IMG/VR virus record: IMGVR_UViG_3300028610_000712
Coordinates: 1-48,110 of that record
DNA from: a virus
Length of the DNA: 48,110 nt
Strand: one strand, 5' to 3'
Each line of letters opens with the position of its first letter. The stretch's first letter is position 1. Below, piece by piece: positions 18,001-25,535 of the stretch. Below the pieces are notes generated by a model, which worked only from the letters and a program-made list of their open reading frames with translations, had not been told where the DNA came from and made no database searches. The translations under genes and the position numbers were made by a program.

Positions 18001-19014
18001 AGACATCCGATACAAACAGTAAAATTCTTACCAAGCTCGATTCAGTCGTTTTTCAGTCAGAACAAAGCAGACCAGATTGACGTATGGATAAGAAAACATC
18101 CTAATCAACCAACCAGAGAACAGGCAGGATTATTCTTATCGGCTATTGACAAACCTCTAAATACAAGAGAAGAGTTTTTCTCCTCTAGTTTAGCCGAAAG
18201 GATTCCCGTATATGGAAAATTGGCTAAAGCAAGCAATCGCCATGCAGTAACTCATCTTAATTTTATGAGAGTGGCTGCCTTTGACCAGTTTTTAAAAAAC
18301 TATCCTAACGCTACAAACCTAGAATTAAAAACATGGGCAAGATTAGTTAATATTATGTCAGGGCGTGGAGATTTAGGAGCGTTTAATAGTGTAGCCAACG
18401 AATTGTCGATAGTAATGTTCTCACCTAGATTTTCGGTTTCAAGGGTACAGCTTCCCTTTGAAGTATTAAGACCTTCAAATTTAAAGCATCCAAGCGTTAG
18501 AAAAGAAATGGCTAAAAGCATTGCCTCATATCTTGGTTTAGTAGGAACTGTATTGTTTATGGCTGATATGGCGGGACTGGACGTAGGAACTGACCCCACA
18601 AGCCCTGATTGGTTAAAAATAAAACAAGGCGATACAAGAACTGACATATTTGGTGGGCACTTACAGTCTACGAGAGTGTTAGCGTTGGCAGGGCTTACAG
18701 CACTACAAACGAGAGGATTTGATTTTGAGGGTGATCGCGATTTCCGTTCTGCCGTAGAAAGGTTTGAAAGATATAAACAATCACCGCCTGTCACAATGAC
18801 TTTTGAATTTATAACAGGCAAAACCTCAGTAGGTGAAGAAACAACACCGCTAGGAACAATTAGAAGGGCTATTACGCCTTTCGCGTTTCAAGATATTGTT
18901 GATACTTTTAAATCTGAGCCTAAACTATTACCAATAATTGCTCCGTTGGCACTTTCAGGAGTTGGTATTAATACTTATAGAGAAAGATTCGGAATAAAAC
19001 GAATAAAGTTATAG
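15046..19014 (+). CDS. Very large ejection/internal virion protein
   Basis: A 1322-aa protein, the last gene of the late operon, ending 28 bases before a terminator hairpin. Residues about 100-150 and 340-485 are Pro/Lys/Glu-rich low-complexity linkers. Residues about 490-960 are highly charged, with long coiled coils. The C-terminal third is more globular, with WARLVNIMSGRGDLGAF near residue 1104, a motif I associate with large phage polyvalent or ejection proteins. A single hydrophobic helix lies near 1165-1190. Probable role: an injected internal virion protein that reaches the host membrane or cytoplasm. CCGG is rare here (two by eye), unlike most of the genome, which suggests a different origin. 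Confidence 0.6.
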   Translation: MPNQLTQQMENLYKASSERWEVGDRRQFLQSMSDPVKQKTLYDSLSVDFDLGTFEEYSTIVNQSMLELPTEHRDPAQPIEQQKEVDPIREILTPETAKIYDTIKQQVTPDETVPSIEAATPLTEQPIERGVQKEEPIKPYQIDPQADFGLQVKEASKETLRRVIANVRLETFTDIPEALSKALPEYGENLQKESNDAFIDAWEPLLEALDPKREEPLGKRLGKEGALFAIMAPVIATSMLDDPVKTTKGIAEFFLSIINDWIVATRLTTHPAYDAKESEEARAEIQRTPLFHTVPLLGLGAAFKAKIGKMKPEAAKTLSESLAKDVVKEAQKDLGKPFKEFPEDVSVTGKRRATEAIEKAEAERLKTIPEESKVTPKEPIVEPTKQTEIDLTRKINEGLKDAELAIKPKPIVTEPTKKEEIEEVSAKAEEIVEPIVQPVKGEEAVKPKIEKPIEIAEKPTIVPKKEETPVEPKVEGKKGEPSQVITVAEIEKSRIKAGLSKLPKEEAQKWADVLKGAEKRTDAVAIAESVRKKPRVLTNEEVLTLGLEKERIENLIDSSQKEISRAIDSGNKVEKSRHTDVQSNALVELDKITEAIRFHSRKAGQALQFHRIALEKEGELYKVASILQRAKVAKGERLTEIESNTLGKLGRKIEAMSKKEAKLTKEIEALQEILSKRDAKAEFARTAKRIPRKRTQTSLKRERADLFNDLNKIGYRLNDVIGLTYESAAIVGKLAKNYFESGIKDLDAIVEKIQTKVPDLSKKDVYDSIGGRIKKTKRIVEKTAKQELADLRKEAKLMGQIEDAYKGVFDDIKKRKLAPKKIVDLQKQLNALKDNANKTVKDDAKLNDILLRIDNAKALLASGQRAERVKPKPKTVDPSIARAKQELSELRRLLTTKDKITDLEHQLRTGDFKVPVKTRTVIKNADLIDTQVELTQLRREVRERIHAMTPLTIGQKAMEWVTLPRTLMSMADVSMIARQGLPLSARHPIQTVKFLPSSIQSFFSQNKADQIDVWIRKHPNQPTREQAGLFLSAIDKPLNTREEFFSSSLAERIPVYGKLAKASNRHAVTHLNFMRVAAFDQFLKNYPNATNLELKTWARLVNIMSGRGDLGAFNSVANELSIVMFSPRFSVSRVQLPFEVLRPSNLKHPSVRKEMAKSIASYLGLVGTVLFMADMAGLDVGTDPTSPDWLKIKQGDTRTDIFGGHLQSTRVLALAGLTALQTRGFDFEGDRDFRSAVERFERYKQSPPVTMTFEFITGKTSVGEETTPLGTIRRAITPFAFQDIVDTFKSEPKLLPIIAPLALSGVGINTYRERFGIKRIKL

Positions 19015-19042
19015 CTGTCCGGTTTTTAAGTTCCGGATGGTT

Positions 19043-19079
19043 GCCCTGCTGCATCTCCCCTGTGTGGCAGGGCTTTTTT
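19043..19079 (+). terminator. Rho-independent terminator of the late operon
   Basis: GCCCTGC (19043-19049) pairs with GCAGGGC (19067-19073), followed directly by six T. It lies 28 bases after the last late gene and just before a new promoter, so it separates the virion operon from the recombination operon. Confidence 0.88.
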
Positions 19080-19095
19080 ACTTAGATAATATTAC

Positions 19096-19124
19096 TTGAC
19101 ATTAAAAATATATTGTTTTAATAT
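19096..19124 (+). promoter_or_regulatory. Sigma70-type promoter for the recombination operon
   Basis: TTGACA (19096-19101) and TAATAT (19119-19124) are separated by exactly 17 bases. The site follows the late terminator and sits 49 bases upstream of the first gene (ATG at 19174). It has a perfect -35 box and a five-of-six -10 box. Confidence 0.85.
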
Positions 19125-19173
19125 GTTTTCGTTATACGAGCGATATATTAATAATTTAAAAAGGGGCAATCTA

Positions 19174-20403
19174 ATGCAAGAAGATTCAATGCACATCAAA
19201 CAATTAACAATAGAAAACTTTTTAAGAATTAGCGTAGTAAATATTACGCCGGATGGTAATGTTATATATATCACCGGTCACAACGGCGAGGGCAAAACTT
19301 CTGTGCTAAATGCTATTTGGGTGGCTTTATCTAATCCGCGTTTTTCTGAAATTCCAAAACCGGTACATGAAGGCGAGGAAAAAGCCATCATAACGCTTGA
19401 TCTAAACAAGTATCTTATAACGCGCACATTCGTCGAAAAGGACGGGAAAACCAAAACGACATTAAAAGTAGAAGGTGCGGAAGGCGCACAGTTTTTAAGT
19501 CCGCAAAAATTACTAGACCAACTGATCGGTGCATTGACTTTCGATCCACTCGAATTTATTGGTATGAAGGGCAAGGACCAGGTGGAAATGTTATTAAAAT
19601 TAGCCGGTGGTGAAATTGACATTGACGCGCTAGATGCTGCTAGGGAAAACGCATACAATCAAAGAACGACCGCGAATCAAACAGTTAAAACATTATCAGC
19701 AGCTAGAGGCGACGAACCGGAAAAACTTGAAAAAATTGATTTATCGAAAATTCAAGAAGATATGGAAACATCCAGTAAGTTGCGACAAGATATCAACACA
19801 CAATCCTTTAGAGCGCAAACGCTTGTTGATGAAATAGAGGATCTTAATAAAAAACTAGACGGAAAGCAGGGCAAGCTAGTCGAAATTAATGAGTGGCTAG
19901 AAAAAGCGAGGCCAAAGTTTGGAAAACTCAAACCATACGATGAATTAAAAGCTGATATTGAAAAAGGCATCGAGCATAATCAGAAAGTTGGCGATTGGGA
20001 TAAATGGGCGGAATCCGGCAAGGACATAGTACTTAATTCTGACAAAGCCAATGAATACACCAACAAAATCAACGAGGTCGATCAACAGAAGAAAGATGCT
20101 ATTGCTGCCTTAGAATTTCCGTATCCGGGATTAAGTTTCGGTGAGGGCGGCGTTGTTTATAACAATATTCCGCTTAAACAGGCGAGTAAGGCCGAGCAAA
20201 TTAGGGTATCGTTAGCGATTGCCATGGCTTTGAATCCGAAATTACGTGTTATACGGATCGAGGACGGATCTCTATTAGATGAAAAGAATCTTAAACTGAT
20301 CCACGAATTAGCCGTAGAGAAAGACTATCAAGTTTGGATTGAGCGTGTTTCCGGTGCGGGTGAAGGTGGATTTTTAATTGAGGATGGTACCAATGCCAAA
20401 TGA
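19174..20403 (+). CDS. SbcC/RecF-like AAA ATPase (phage recombination)
   Basis: A 409-aa protein. The ATG at 19174 follows AAAGGGG; the in-frame ATG upstream at 19123 lies in the promoter. Walker A is GHNGEGKT (35-42) and a coiled coil spans about 165-300. The C-terminal signature and Walker B region (KAEQIRVSLAIAMALN, then VIRIEDG) are typical of a compact SbcC/Rad50-like phage ATPase. Such proteins work with a nuclease on DNA ends. A RecB-like nuclease is encoded four genes downstream in the same operon. It heads the operon behind the strong promoter. Confidence 0.85.
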   Translation: MQEDSMHIKQLTIENFLRISVVNITPDGNVIYITGHNGEGKTSVLNAIWVALSNPRFSEIPKPVHEGEEKAIITLDLNKYLITRTFVEKDGKTKTTLKVEGAEGAQFLSPQKLLDQLIGALTFDPLEFIGMKGKDQVEMLLKLAGGEIDIDALDAARENAYNQRTTANQTVKTLSAARGDEPEKLEKIDLSKIQEDMETSSKLRQDINTQSFRAQTLVDEIEDLNKKLDGKQGKLVEINEWLEKARPKFGKLKPYDELKADIEKGIEHNQKVGDWDKWAESGKDIVLNSDKANEYTNKINEVDQQKKDAIAALEFPYPGLSFGEGGVVYNNIPLKQASKAEQIRVSLAIAMALNPKLRVIRIEDGSLLDEKNLKLIHELAVEKDYQVWIERVSGAGEGGFLIEDGTNAK

Positions 20404-20557
20404 AATGAAAAAAATATTAGTTCCCGTTACAAAAGGCGTGGAGTTAAGGTTGGAAAAAATCAAAGCACGGACTGGGAACAGTATTGTATCGATCATTCGA
20501 ACTGCGATAGACGAATATTTAGAACGCAATACACCAACGACAGTAATCGAAAATTAA
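20393..20557 (+). CDS. Small ribbon-helix-helix protein
   Basis: A 54-aa protein overlapping the ATPase gene end by 11 bases and sharing an A with the next ATG (TAATG). The pattern is one beta-strand (KILVPVTKGVELRLEKI) then two helices (GNSIVSIIRTAIDEYLERN), the fold of CopG/Arc-type DNA-binding proteins. It probably represses or modulates transcription of this operon. It could also be an accessory factor for the ATPase. The start is chosen by coupling, since no strong ribosome site is present. Confidence 0.65.
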   Translation: MPNEMKKILVPVTKGVELRLEKIKARTGNSIVSIIRTAIDEYLERNTPTTVIEN

Positions 20558-20748
20558 TGTTACCTGATATATCGAAGTGCCGGGCTTGTAGTGCGCCGAT
20601 TATTTGGATGAAAACAAAGAAAGGTAAAAATATGCCGGTGGATTGGGATGTAAGGTATGTTGATGATGATGAATTTAGTATGCCGGCCGGTCATATAGCA
20701 CATTGGTCTACGTGCAAAAATCCAAAACCATTTAGGAAAAAACAATGA
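20557..20748 (+). CDS. Small zinc-binding protein
   Basis: A 63-aa protein with CRAC near the N-terminus (residues 8-11) and GHIAHWSTCKN near the C-terminus, giving a CxxC...H-x-x-H-type metal site. A TKKGKNMPVD segment between them is characteristic of a widespread family of small phage zinc proteins of unknown function. It is coupled to its neighbours by overlapping stop and start codons on both sides. Confidence 0.7.
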   Translation: MLPDISKCRACSAPIIWMKTKKGKNMPVDWDVRYVDDDEFSMPAGHIAHWSTCKNPKPFRKKQ

Positions 20749-21194
20749 GCGTTATTGAAGATATGAATTATCAAGCGGGGATGTTTGAAGGTGAAGGAAG
20801 TATTAGAATAAATAAACCAACAAAAAGAAATATGGGTTCATTGCTTGTTGATCTTGCAAATACGGTTCAGTCTATTCCGTTGGAATTTCAAAAAATGTGG
20901 GGAGGTTCTATAAAATACCATCCACCACAGGGAAGGCGTAAGGGTTATTGGCGATGGAGGGCGGCTTCAAAAATGGCAGAAGCGTTTTTATTGGCAATGT
21001 GGCCGTGTTTAAGAACTAGCAAATATAAAGCGCGTTGTGTCCTAGCTTTGGATTTCCAGTCACAAAAAGCAACTTATGGACGGTGGGTTGGCAGTGATTA
21101 TCTTGATCGTCAATGGCGGTTTTACGAAAGGATGAAAGAATTAAACCACCGAGGACATGACCCGCTACCACCGCACGAAAGGAACCGACCATGA
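20745..21194 (+). CDS. LAGLIDADG-type homing endonuclease-like protein
   Basis: A 149-aa protein starting in an ATGA overlap. YQAGMFEGEGSI (residues 10-21) is a single LAGLIDADG helix motif with the catalytic acidic residue. The rest (WRWRAASKMAEAFL, RTSKYKARCVL) fits the small single-motif class that acts as a homodimer. It is free-standing and not in a visible intron. It either cuts DNA at a related site in competing phages or has been domesticated. It is integrated in the operon with overlapping codons, which argues for long residence. Confidence 0.65.
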   Translation: MSVIEDMNYQAGMFEGEGSIRINKPTKRNMGSLLVDLANTVQSIPLEFQKMWGGSIKYHPPQGRRKGYWRWRAASKMAEAFLLAMWPCLRTSKYKARCVLALDFQSQKATYGRWVGSDYLDRQWRFYERMKELNHRGHDPLPPHERNRP

Positions 21195-21943
21195 TTGAAC
21201 CTATCATAGCGAATCGCCATAATACGGCTCTAGGTAGATTTTACGAGCATGAAGGTATAATGAAGCCGTCTGCTACGAATGTAATTGGTATTGTTGCTAA
21301 AGATAAATATTACGAACAATGGTTAGCGGATTTTGGTGGTTATCGAATGGTGCAAAATTATATAAAAGAAGCTGCTGATAGAGGAACGCGAACTCATGTA
21401 AACTCGGAAGCATTACAAGCCGGAATGGAGGTTTACACCGAAGGGATGCCGCGTGATGAAGTTTTGATGGTTATGGCGTTTCGAAATTGGGTCCATAAAG
21501 TAAAGCCGAAATTTATTGCCAGTGAAATATCGATGTGGCACCCGGACTATCCAGTCGCGGGAACTGCTGATATAGTTTGCACGATTAGAGATCAATTATT
21601 TTTAATCGATATTAAAACCGGCGGCAACTATGATGTTCACGAATTACAACTAACGGCCTATGGTAGATTGTACGAATTGATCTATGGAAAAAGGCCGGCC
21701 ATAAGTGTATTGAAATTGTCAGTTAGCAGAGGACAACCTAAATACGAAGCGCTACGGTACGGTTATATAGATGATGCACTGGCTCACGCGGTAGGATTGT
21801 GGAATTGGAGGCATCCGAACACACCGACACCGCCAAAACCTAGAGTAGAATTACCAAAAATTATTAAACTAGACAAGGAGTTTATAAATGTTGATGAATC
21901 AAAAAAACCGGATGATTCGATTACCGAGAATAGGGACAATTAA
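21191..21943 (+). CDS. RecB-like PD-(D/E)XK exonuclease
   Basis: A 250-aa protein. The active-site series of the RecB/Cas4-type nuclease is visible: H69 in GTRTHV, E112 in ASEISMW, D127 in AGTADIV, D140-x-K142 in LIDIKTG, and Q153 with Y157 in ELQLTAY. It would resect DNA ends for recombination or repair, together with the SbcC-like ATPase of the same operon. The start overlaps the upstream stop (ATGA). The last 56 bases overlap the next gene in another frame. Confidence 0.85.
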   Translation: MIEPIIANRHNTALGRFYEHEGIMKPSATNVIGIVAKDKYYEQWLADFGGYRMVQNYIKEAADRGTRTHVNSEALQAGMEVYTEGMPRDEVLMVMAFRNWVHKVKPKFIASEISMWHPDYPVAGTADIVCTIRDQLFLIDIKTGGNYDVHELQLTAYGRLYELIYGKRPAISVLKLSVSRGQPKYEALRYGYIDDALAHAVGLWNWRHPNTPTPPKPRVELPKIIKLDKEFINVDESKKPDDSITENRDN

Positions 21944-23060
21944 GATAGGTGAGAAGGACGAAAAAAATAATCCGAAAGGACTGGACCACTTTATAATTAA
22001 TAGCGATTATGCCGAAAAAGTAATTGCAGTATATCACAGAAAAGAATTAGACGAAAGCAATAAACCAACCGGTAGAAAACTGCCGCCTAACATTTTAAAG
22101 ATTGCATTTCCATATAACGACATTGAGTTGAATCTTGATGAAATGTACCGATGGTACGGACAATCCGGAATAAAATGCACCGGTAATGGTGAAACTTTTA
22201 GTAGGTTTGTTGATGTAGCGGAACCGGATGGATGTCCTTGCCATCTTGCCGAGCCGCCGGAAGGCCAAAAACAACAATGCTTTATTTCAATGAGGATGTC
22301 TTTTATGGTTTTAGGGATAGGCGTAACCGGTATTTGGCAATTTTCATCTAAGTCGGTTTATTCTATGTCTAGCGTGAGATCAGCGATGTTGATGGTAAAA
22401 GAAAATACCGGACATTTGGCCGGAATACCATTTTACATGAGAGTTGAAATGCAGAAATCAGCAGTAGCCGGCAATCCGCACGTATTCCCGGTAGTTAGCG
22501 TTGATTGTGCGATGGATCTTGAAGAACTCATGGCGCATAACATAAAACAAATCACAGCACCGGTTAAGCAGATTGAAGAAAAAAAACTAGATTCATCAAA
22601 AGAGATCAAAGTTGAAGAAAAGCCGAAAAAGGAATTTAAAAACATCTTCGTACAGAAAAAGTGGAATGAATTTGATAAATGGATAGAGGAAAATAAAATA
22701 AAATTAGCGGCAGATATGTACATTACGTCAAGGAAATGGCTAGACAACTTGGACGACCGGACCGATACGAAGCAATTAACAATTAATTTAGATAAGCTAA
22801 AACAACAAATTAAGAATGAGCCACAAACTAGCGAATCAAAATATAAAAACTACCATGAGGACTTAATTACAGAATGTGCAAAACTATTAGCGACCGAAGA
22901 TAGATTGCCGGTTATACAAACATTGGATAACATGGTTAAGGCGTGGAAAGCTGATGGACTAGAACAATTATCGGATGTTAGCGAAAATGAATGTCTTAAT
23001 CTGTTAGAGGAATTTGATAAGCAGCAAGTAGCCGAGCAAGATCAAGGCCTTCCTTACTGA
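21888..23060 (+). CDS. Gp3/RDF-like metal-binding protein
   Basis: A 390-aa protein. The ATG at 21888 is fixed by a perfect AAGGAG seven bases upstream, inside the end of the nuclease gene. The N-terminus (RLPRIGTIKIGEK), the Cys cluster (KCTGNGETFSR, GCPCH, QQC) and the block GIWQFSSKSVYSMSSVRSA match the family that includes phiC31 Gp3-like recombination directionality factors. Relatives sit next to recombination genes in many phages, where a DNA-binding or annealing role is suspected. After about residue 215 comes a Lys-rich linker and a helical C-terminal domain. There is no serine integrase here, so a directionality role is doubtful. Confidence 0.6.
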   Translation: MLMNQKNRMIRLPRIGTIKIGEKDEKNNPKGLDHFIINSDYAEKVIAVYHRKELDESNKPTGRKLPPNILKIAFPYNDIELNLDEMYRWYGQSGIKCTGNGETFSRFVDVAEPDGCPCHLAEPPEGQKQQCFISMRMSFMVLGIGVTGIWQFSSKSVYSMSSVRSAMLMVKENTGHLAGIPFYMRVEMQKSAVAGNPHVFPVVSVDCAMDLEELMAHNIKQITAPVKQIEEKKLDSSKEIKVEEKPKKEFKNIFVQKKWNEFDKWIEENKIKLAADMYITSRKWLDNLDDRTDTKQLTINLDKLKQQIKNEPQTSESKYKNYHEDLITECAKLLATEDRLPVIQTLDNMVKAWKADGLEQLSDVSENECLNLLEEFDKQQVAEQDQGLPY

Positions 23061-23061
23061 T

Positions 23062-23343
23062 ATGAAAACAAAGTTTGTTAAATATAGAGATAAAGTAGTT
23101 GCGGAATATGAGAAAGGGAATGTGGTTATATTAACACACGAAGGAGCAAGTATATTAAAAATAGAAAATTTAATAGACCAGCCTGCTGATGGAATATTAT
23201 ATGACTTAAATCGAAATGAAGAAGTTATATTAACATTTATTGACGATATTAAGTGGGTTAATGACTATGCCACTGCAAAGGTAATTAGATATTTAAAAAA
23301 ACAAATTGAAGAATATGAGAGCGGGGGAAATTTGCGGAAGTGA
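23062..23343 (+). CDS. Small hypothetical protein
   Basis: A 93-aa protein starting one base after the previous stop. A beta-rich first half (KFVKYRDKVVAEYEKGNVV) and a helical C-terminus (TAKVIRYLKKQIEEYE). No motif is recognised. The end of the coding sequence forms the left arm of a long inverted repeat (see 23331-23473). It may be a small accessory of the recombination operon. No strong ribosome site; translation may be coupled. Confidence 0.5.
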   Translation: MKTKFVKYRDKVVAEYEKGNVVILTHEGASILKIENLIDQPADGILYDLNRNEEVILTFIDDIKWVNDYATAKVIRYLKKQIEEYESGGNLRK

Positions 23344-23473
23344 AGCGAAATATAAGTTAGAAAGAGTAAGAATAATGAATAGAGAGAATCTAATGTCAGA
23401 TCATAGTTCGACAACTTAGGTAGAGTATAGCCTGTTTTACTTCCGCAAAATATAAACATTAAGAATAAGTGTT
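23331..23473 (+). promoter_or_regulatory. Structured leader of the GIY-YIG gene: long inverted repeat and start-site hairpin
   Basis: TTTGCGGAAGT (23331-23341) is the exact reverse complement of 23439-23449. Allowing G-U pairs, the helix extends to about 17 bp (to 23347/23433). Next to the start codon, AACATT (23455-23460) pairs with AGTGTT (23468-23473) around a seven-base loop holding the only AAGAA ribosome-site candidate. Both would limit translation of the endonuclease, as known for some T4 homing endonuclease genes. The structures are seen in the sequence; the function is inferred. Confidence 0.6.
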
Positions 23474-24085
23474 ATGATAATATACAAGGCAACAAATCGA
23501 GAGAATGGTAAAATTTACATTGGACAAACTATTGGTACTTTAAAATATAGAAAAACACAACATTTGTGGGATGCCAAAGGTGGGTCGAATTATCATTTTC
23601 ACAATGCTCTGCTTAAATATGGTGTTGATGGTTTCAAATGGGAAGTTATTCAAATATGTGCGGATATTGATAGTTTGAACGAGAGAGAGCAGTATTATAT
23701 TGCCTATTATGATTCTTTTAATAATGGATATAATTCACAATCAGGTGGTCTTAATTATAGAGCGTCTGAAGAAACAAAAGAGAAAATGAAAGAGGCTACA
23801 GGCGGTAAAAACAATCCAAGATATGGGGTTGAGGTTTCTAAAGAAACTAGAGGAAGAATGCGAAAAGCCCATTTAAATATGTCCGATGAAGCTAAAAGAA
23901 AAAGGGGCGAAGCAATAAGAAAAAGGCAGATGGGCAAAGACAATCATAACTACGGTAAACACCCTTCTGAAAAAACTAAAGAAAAACTTAGACAGGCTTC
24001 TTTGAAACGTTGGCTTGGTAAAAAACAAAATTGCAGGCAGTGTGAGTTAAAACTTTACCGGGCGGGAATATCTCGGGGAATTTAA
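23474..24085 (+). CDS. GIY-YIG homing endonuclease (free-standing)
   Basis: A 203-aa protein. IIYKATNRENGKIYIGQT (2-19) carries the GIY-YIG core, followed by the catalytic region with LNEREQYYIAYYDSFNNGYN. The second half has NUMOD3-like repeats (GKNNPRYG, GKDNHNYGKHPSEKTKEK) that bind DNA. CCGG is nearly absent, unlike the flanking genes, which suggests recent arrival. It lies inside the recombination operon and splits no visible gene. A related but distinct GIY-YIG gene lies on the other strand at 26846-27670. Confidence 0.9.
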   Translation: MIIYKATNRENGKIYIGQTIGTLKYRKTQHLWDAKGGSNYHFHNALLKYGVDGFKWEVIQICADIDSLNEREQYYIAYYDSFNNGYNSQSGGLNYRASEETKEKMKEATGGKNNPRYGVEVSKETRGRMRKAHLNMSDEAKRKRGEAIRKRQMGKDNHNYGKHPSEKTKEKLRQASLKRWLGKKQNCRQCELKLYRAGISRGI

Positions 24086-24168
24086 TAGGTTATCAGTAAC
24101 CAGTAACCTTTAAATCATATTGCCGCCTGGCTTTATCAAAATATTTTATTAATAAAACAGGAGAAACA
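24086..24168 (+). other. Short intergenic segment with hairpin and 7-bp direct repeat
   Basis: GGTTA (24088-24092) pairs with TAACC (24097-24101) around TCAG, and CAGTAAC is repeated in tandem (24094-24107), giving an alternative partner for the same 5' arm. No T-run follows, so it is not a clear terminator. It may mark the edge of the inserted endonuclease. A ribosome site (AGGAG) for the next gene follows. Confidence 0.4.
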
Positions 24169-24372
24169 ATGAAACTATTACAAACTGAAAATGCGAAATC
24201 ACTTGTTATGGCGATTGTAACTGTGTCAGTACTATTCGTGAACTTTTGCGCGACAATATTATCAACAGTGGACGCAGCAATGCACCACTTAACAACAAAG
24301 ACCGTAGTCATTGACGTTATCGCGTACATTGCGCTAGTGGTTGTTTTTTATTATATATTTGACGGCGAATAA
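24169..24372 (+). CDS. Small two-helix membrane protein
   Basis: A 67-aa protein with a strong AGGAG ribosome site. There are two hydrophobic segments, about 13-34 (LVMAIVTVSVLFVNFCATIL) and 45-64, separated by a short His/Thr-rich loop. No known family. In a recombination operon this might be a membrane-active early protein, for example for superinfection exclusion or interference with the host. That is inference from class only. Confidence 0.6.
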   Translation: MKLLQTENAKSLVMAIVTVSVLFVNFCATILSTVDAAMHHLTTKTVVIDVIAYIALVVVFYYIFDGE

Positions 24373-24374
24373 AC

Positions 24375-24557
24375 ATGATAGTTAGTCAATGTTGCGCTGC
24401 GTCAATCATACATAGCGATATTTGTTCAGACTGTAAAGAGCATACCGGATTTATTTATTTATGTGAAGATTGTGAGGAAGAAATTGAGGAAGGTGAAGAA
24501 TTTTGTAAATCGTGCGATGGCGATCAAGAGAGGGACCAGTTTGCAGATAGTGAATAG
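24375..24557 (+). CDS. Small double zinc-ribbon protein
   Basis: A 60-aa acidic protein with Cys pairs spaced as zinc ribbons: CC at 6-7, CSDC (17-20), CEDC (30-33) and CKSC (45-48). The rest is mostly Glu and Asp. It starts two bases after the previous stop. Small zinc ribbons of this kind are common in phages as adaptor or regulatory proteins, but no specific partner can be read from the sequence. Confidence 0.6.
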   Translation: MIVSQCCAASIIHSDICSDCKEHTGFIYLCEDCEEEIEEGEEFCKSCDGDQERDQFADSE

Positions 24558-24582
24558 TGGCACGATAGATAGGTGGTGAATT

Positions 24583-25005
24583 TTGAAAATAGAATTTACG
24601 GTACTAGGCAATCCTCAACACCAAAAACGACACCGCCACACAAAGGCCGGCAAGTTTGTCCGGACCTACGATCCATCCGAAGTAGAAAAAACCAATTTTC
24701 TATTAACAGTACAGAAATACGCGCCTAAATCTCCAATTTTAAGTGAAATTAAACTAACTGTATGGTTTTGTATGCCTAGACCAAACAGTCACTATGGCAC
24801 CGGCAAGAACGCCGGCAGATTGAAAGATAGCGCACCTAACCGGCACACTAAACGGCCTGATCTTGACAACTTACTTAAATTCATTATGGATAGTTTAGGC
24901 GGACGTGGTATTTATTGGAAAGACGATAGCCAGGTATGTAGTGTAATCGTGCAAAAACTGTATGATAGAAAACCGCGTGTTGTTATACGAATAGAATATA
25001 AATGA
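24583..25005 (+). CDS. rusA: RusA-like Holliday junction resolvase
   Basis: A 140-aa protein starting with TTG, supported by AGGTGGTG upstream. The signature is clear: KRPDLDNLLKFIMDSL (90-105) followed by YWKDDSQV (111-118), which gives the acidic metal-binding residues of RusA. It cuts four-way junctions formed during recombination or replication restart and works as a dimer. The length equals the usual 120-140. It lies in the same operon as the ATPase and nuclease and overlaps the next gene by four bases. Confidence 0.9.
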   Translation: MKIEFTVLGNPQHQKRHRHTKAGKFVRTYDPSEVEKTNFLLTVQKYAPKSPILSEIKLTVWFCMPRPNSHYGTGKNAGRLKDSAPNRHTKRPDLDNLLKFIMDSLGGRGIYWKDDSQVCSVIVQKLYDRKPRVVIRIEYK

Positions 25006-25535
25006 TAAGACCATTTCCAGATAAACAATATAACATTATTTACGCTGATCCTGCGTGGAGTTATAAAAATAAGAATACCGGTGGTAGTATGAGCAGCGGA
25101 TCTTCGGCAAAATATGACACTATGCCAACTAAAGATATATGCGATTTGCCAGTAAATGAAATATCTGCAAAAGATAGTGTCTTGTTTTTGTGGGGAACGG
25201 TTCCTTTGCTGCCTGATGCTTTTAAAGTTATGTTAGCGTGGGGATTTCAATATAAAACAATGATAACATGGCGAAAAATTATGTCGTTAGGCATGGGATA
25301 TTGGTTTCGTGGACAATGTGAGCATTTATTATTCGGCGTAAAGGGAAAAGTAAAAGCATTTCGATTGCAAGAATCAAACTTTATTCAATGCAAAGCACTA
25401 AGGCATAGCGAAAAACCGCAAGAGTTTAGAGAATTAATTGAAAGAGCAACCGCCAACATGCCTCAACAAGAGAGGATAGAACTTTTTGCAAGACAAAAAC
25501 CTGACAACTGGGACGTATGGGGCAATGAGGTTTAA
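25002..25535 (+). CDS. MT-A70-type adenine-N6 DNA methyltransferase
   Basis: A 177-aa protein. ADPAWSYKN (15-23) is the DPPW catalytic motif in a DPAW form, and FLWGTVPLLPDAF and ALRHSEKPQEFRELIE are the other conserved blocks of the MT-A70 family (S-adenosylmethionine-dependent). It probably modifies phage DNA against host restriction, since no cognate nuclease is adjacent. It is the last gene of the rightward operon, and its TAA overlaps the stop of the convergent recombinase gene in the self-complementary TTTAAA. No terminator lies between them. Confidence 0.88.
   Translation: MIRPFPDKQYNIIYADPAWSYKNKNTGGSMSSGSSAKYDTMPTKDICDLPVNEISAKDSVLFLWGTVPLLPDAFKVMLAWGFQYKTMITWRKIMSLGMGYWFRGQCEHLLFGVKGKVKAFRLQESNFIQCKALRHSEKPQEFRELIERATANMPQQERIELFARQKPDNWDVWGNEV

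Noticed and set aside
18300-18821. 173-codon antisense frame
   Set aside because: Lies entirely within the conserved C-terminal part of the gene at 15046 and has no ribosome site.
23344-24168. Group I intron carrying the GIY-YIG gene
   Set aside because: The inverted repeat and a GTTCGACAACTTAGG stretch recalled group I core elements, but no P7-like pairing or second half of a split gene could be found; treated as a free-standing endonuclease.
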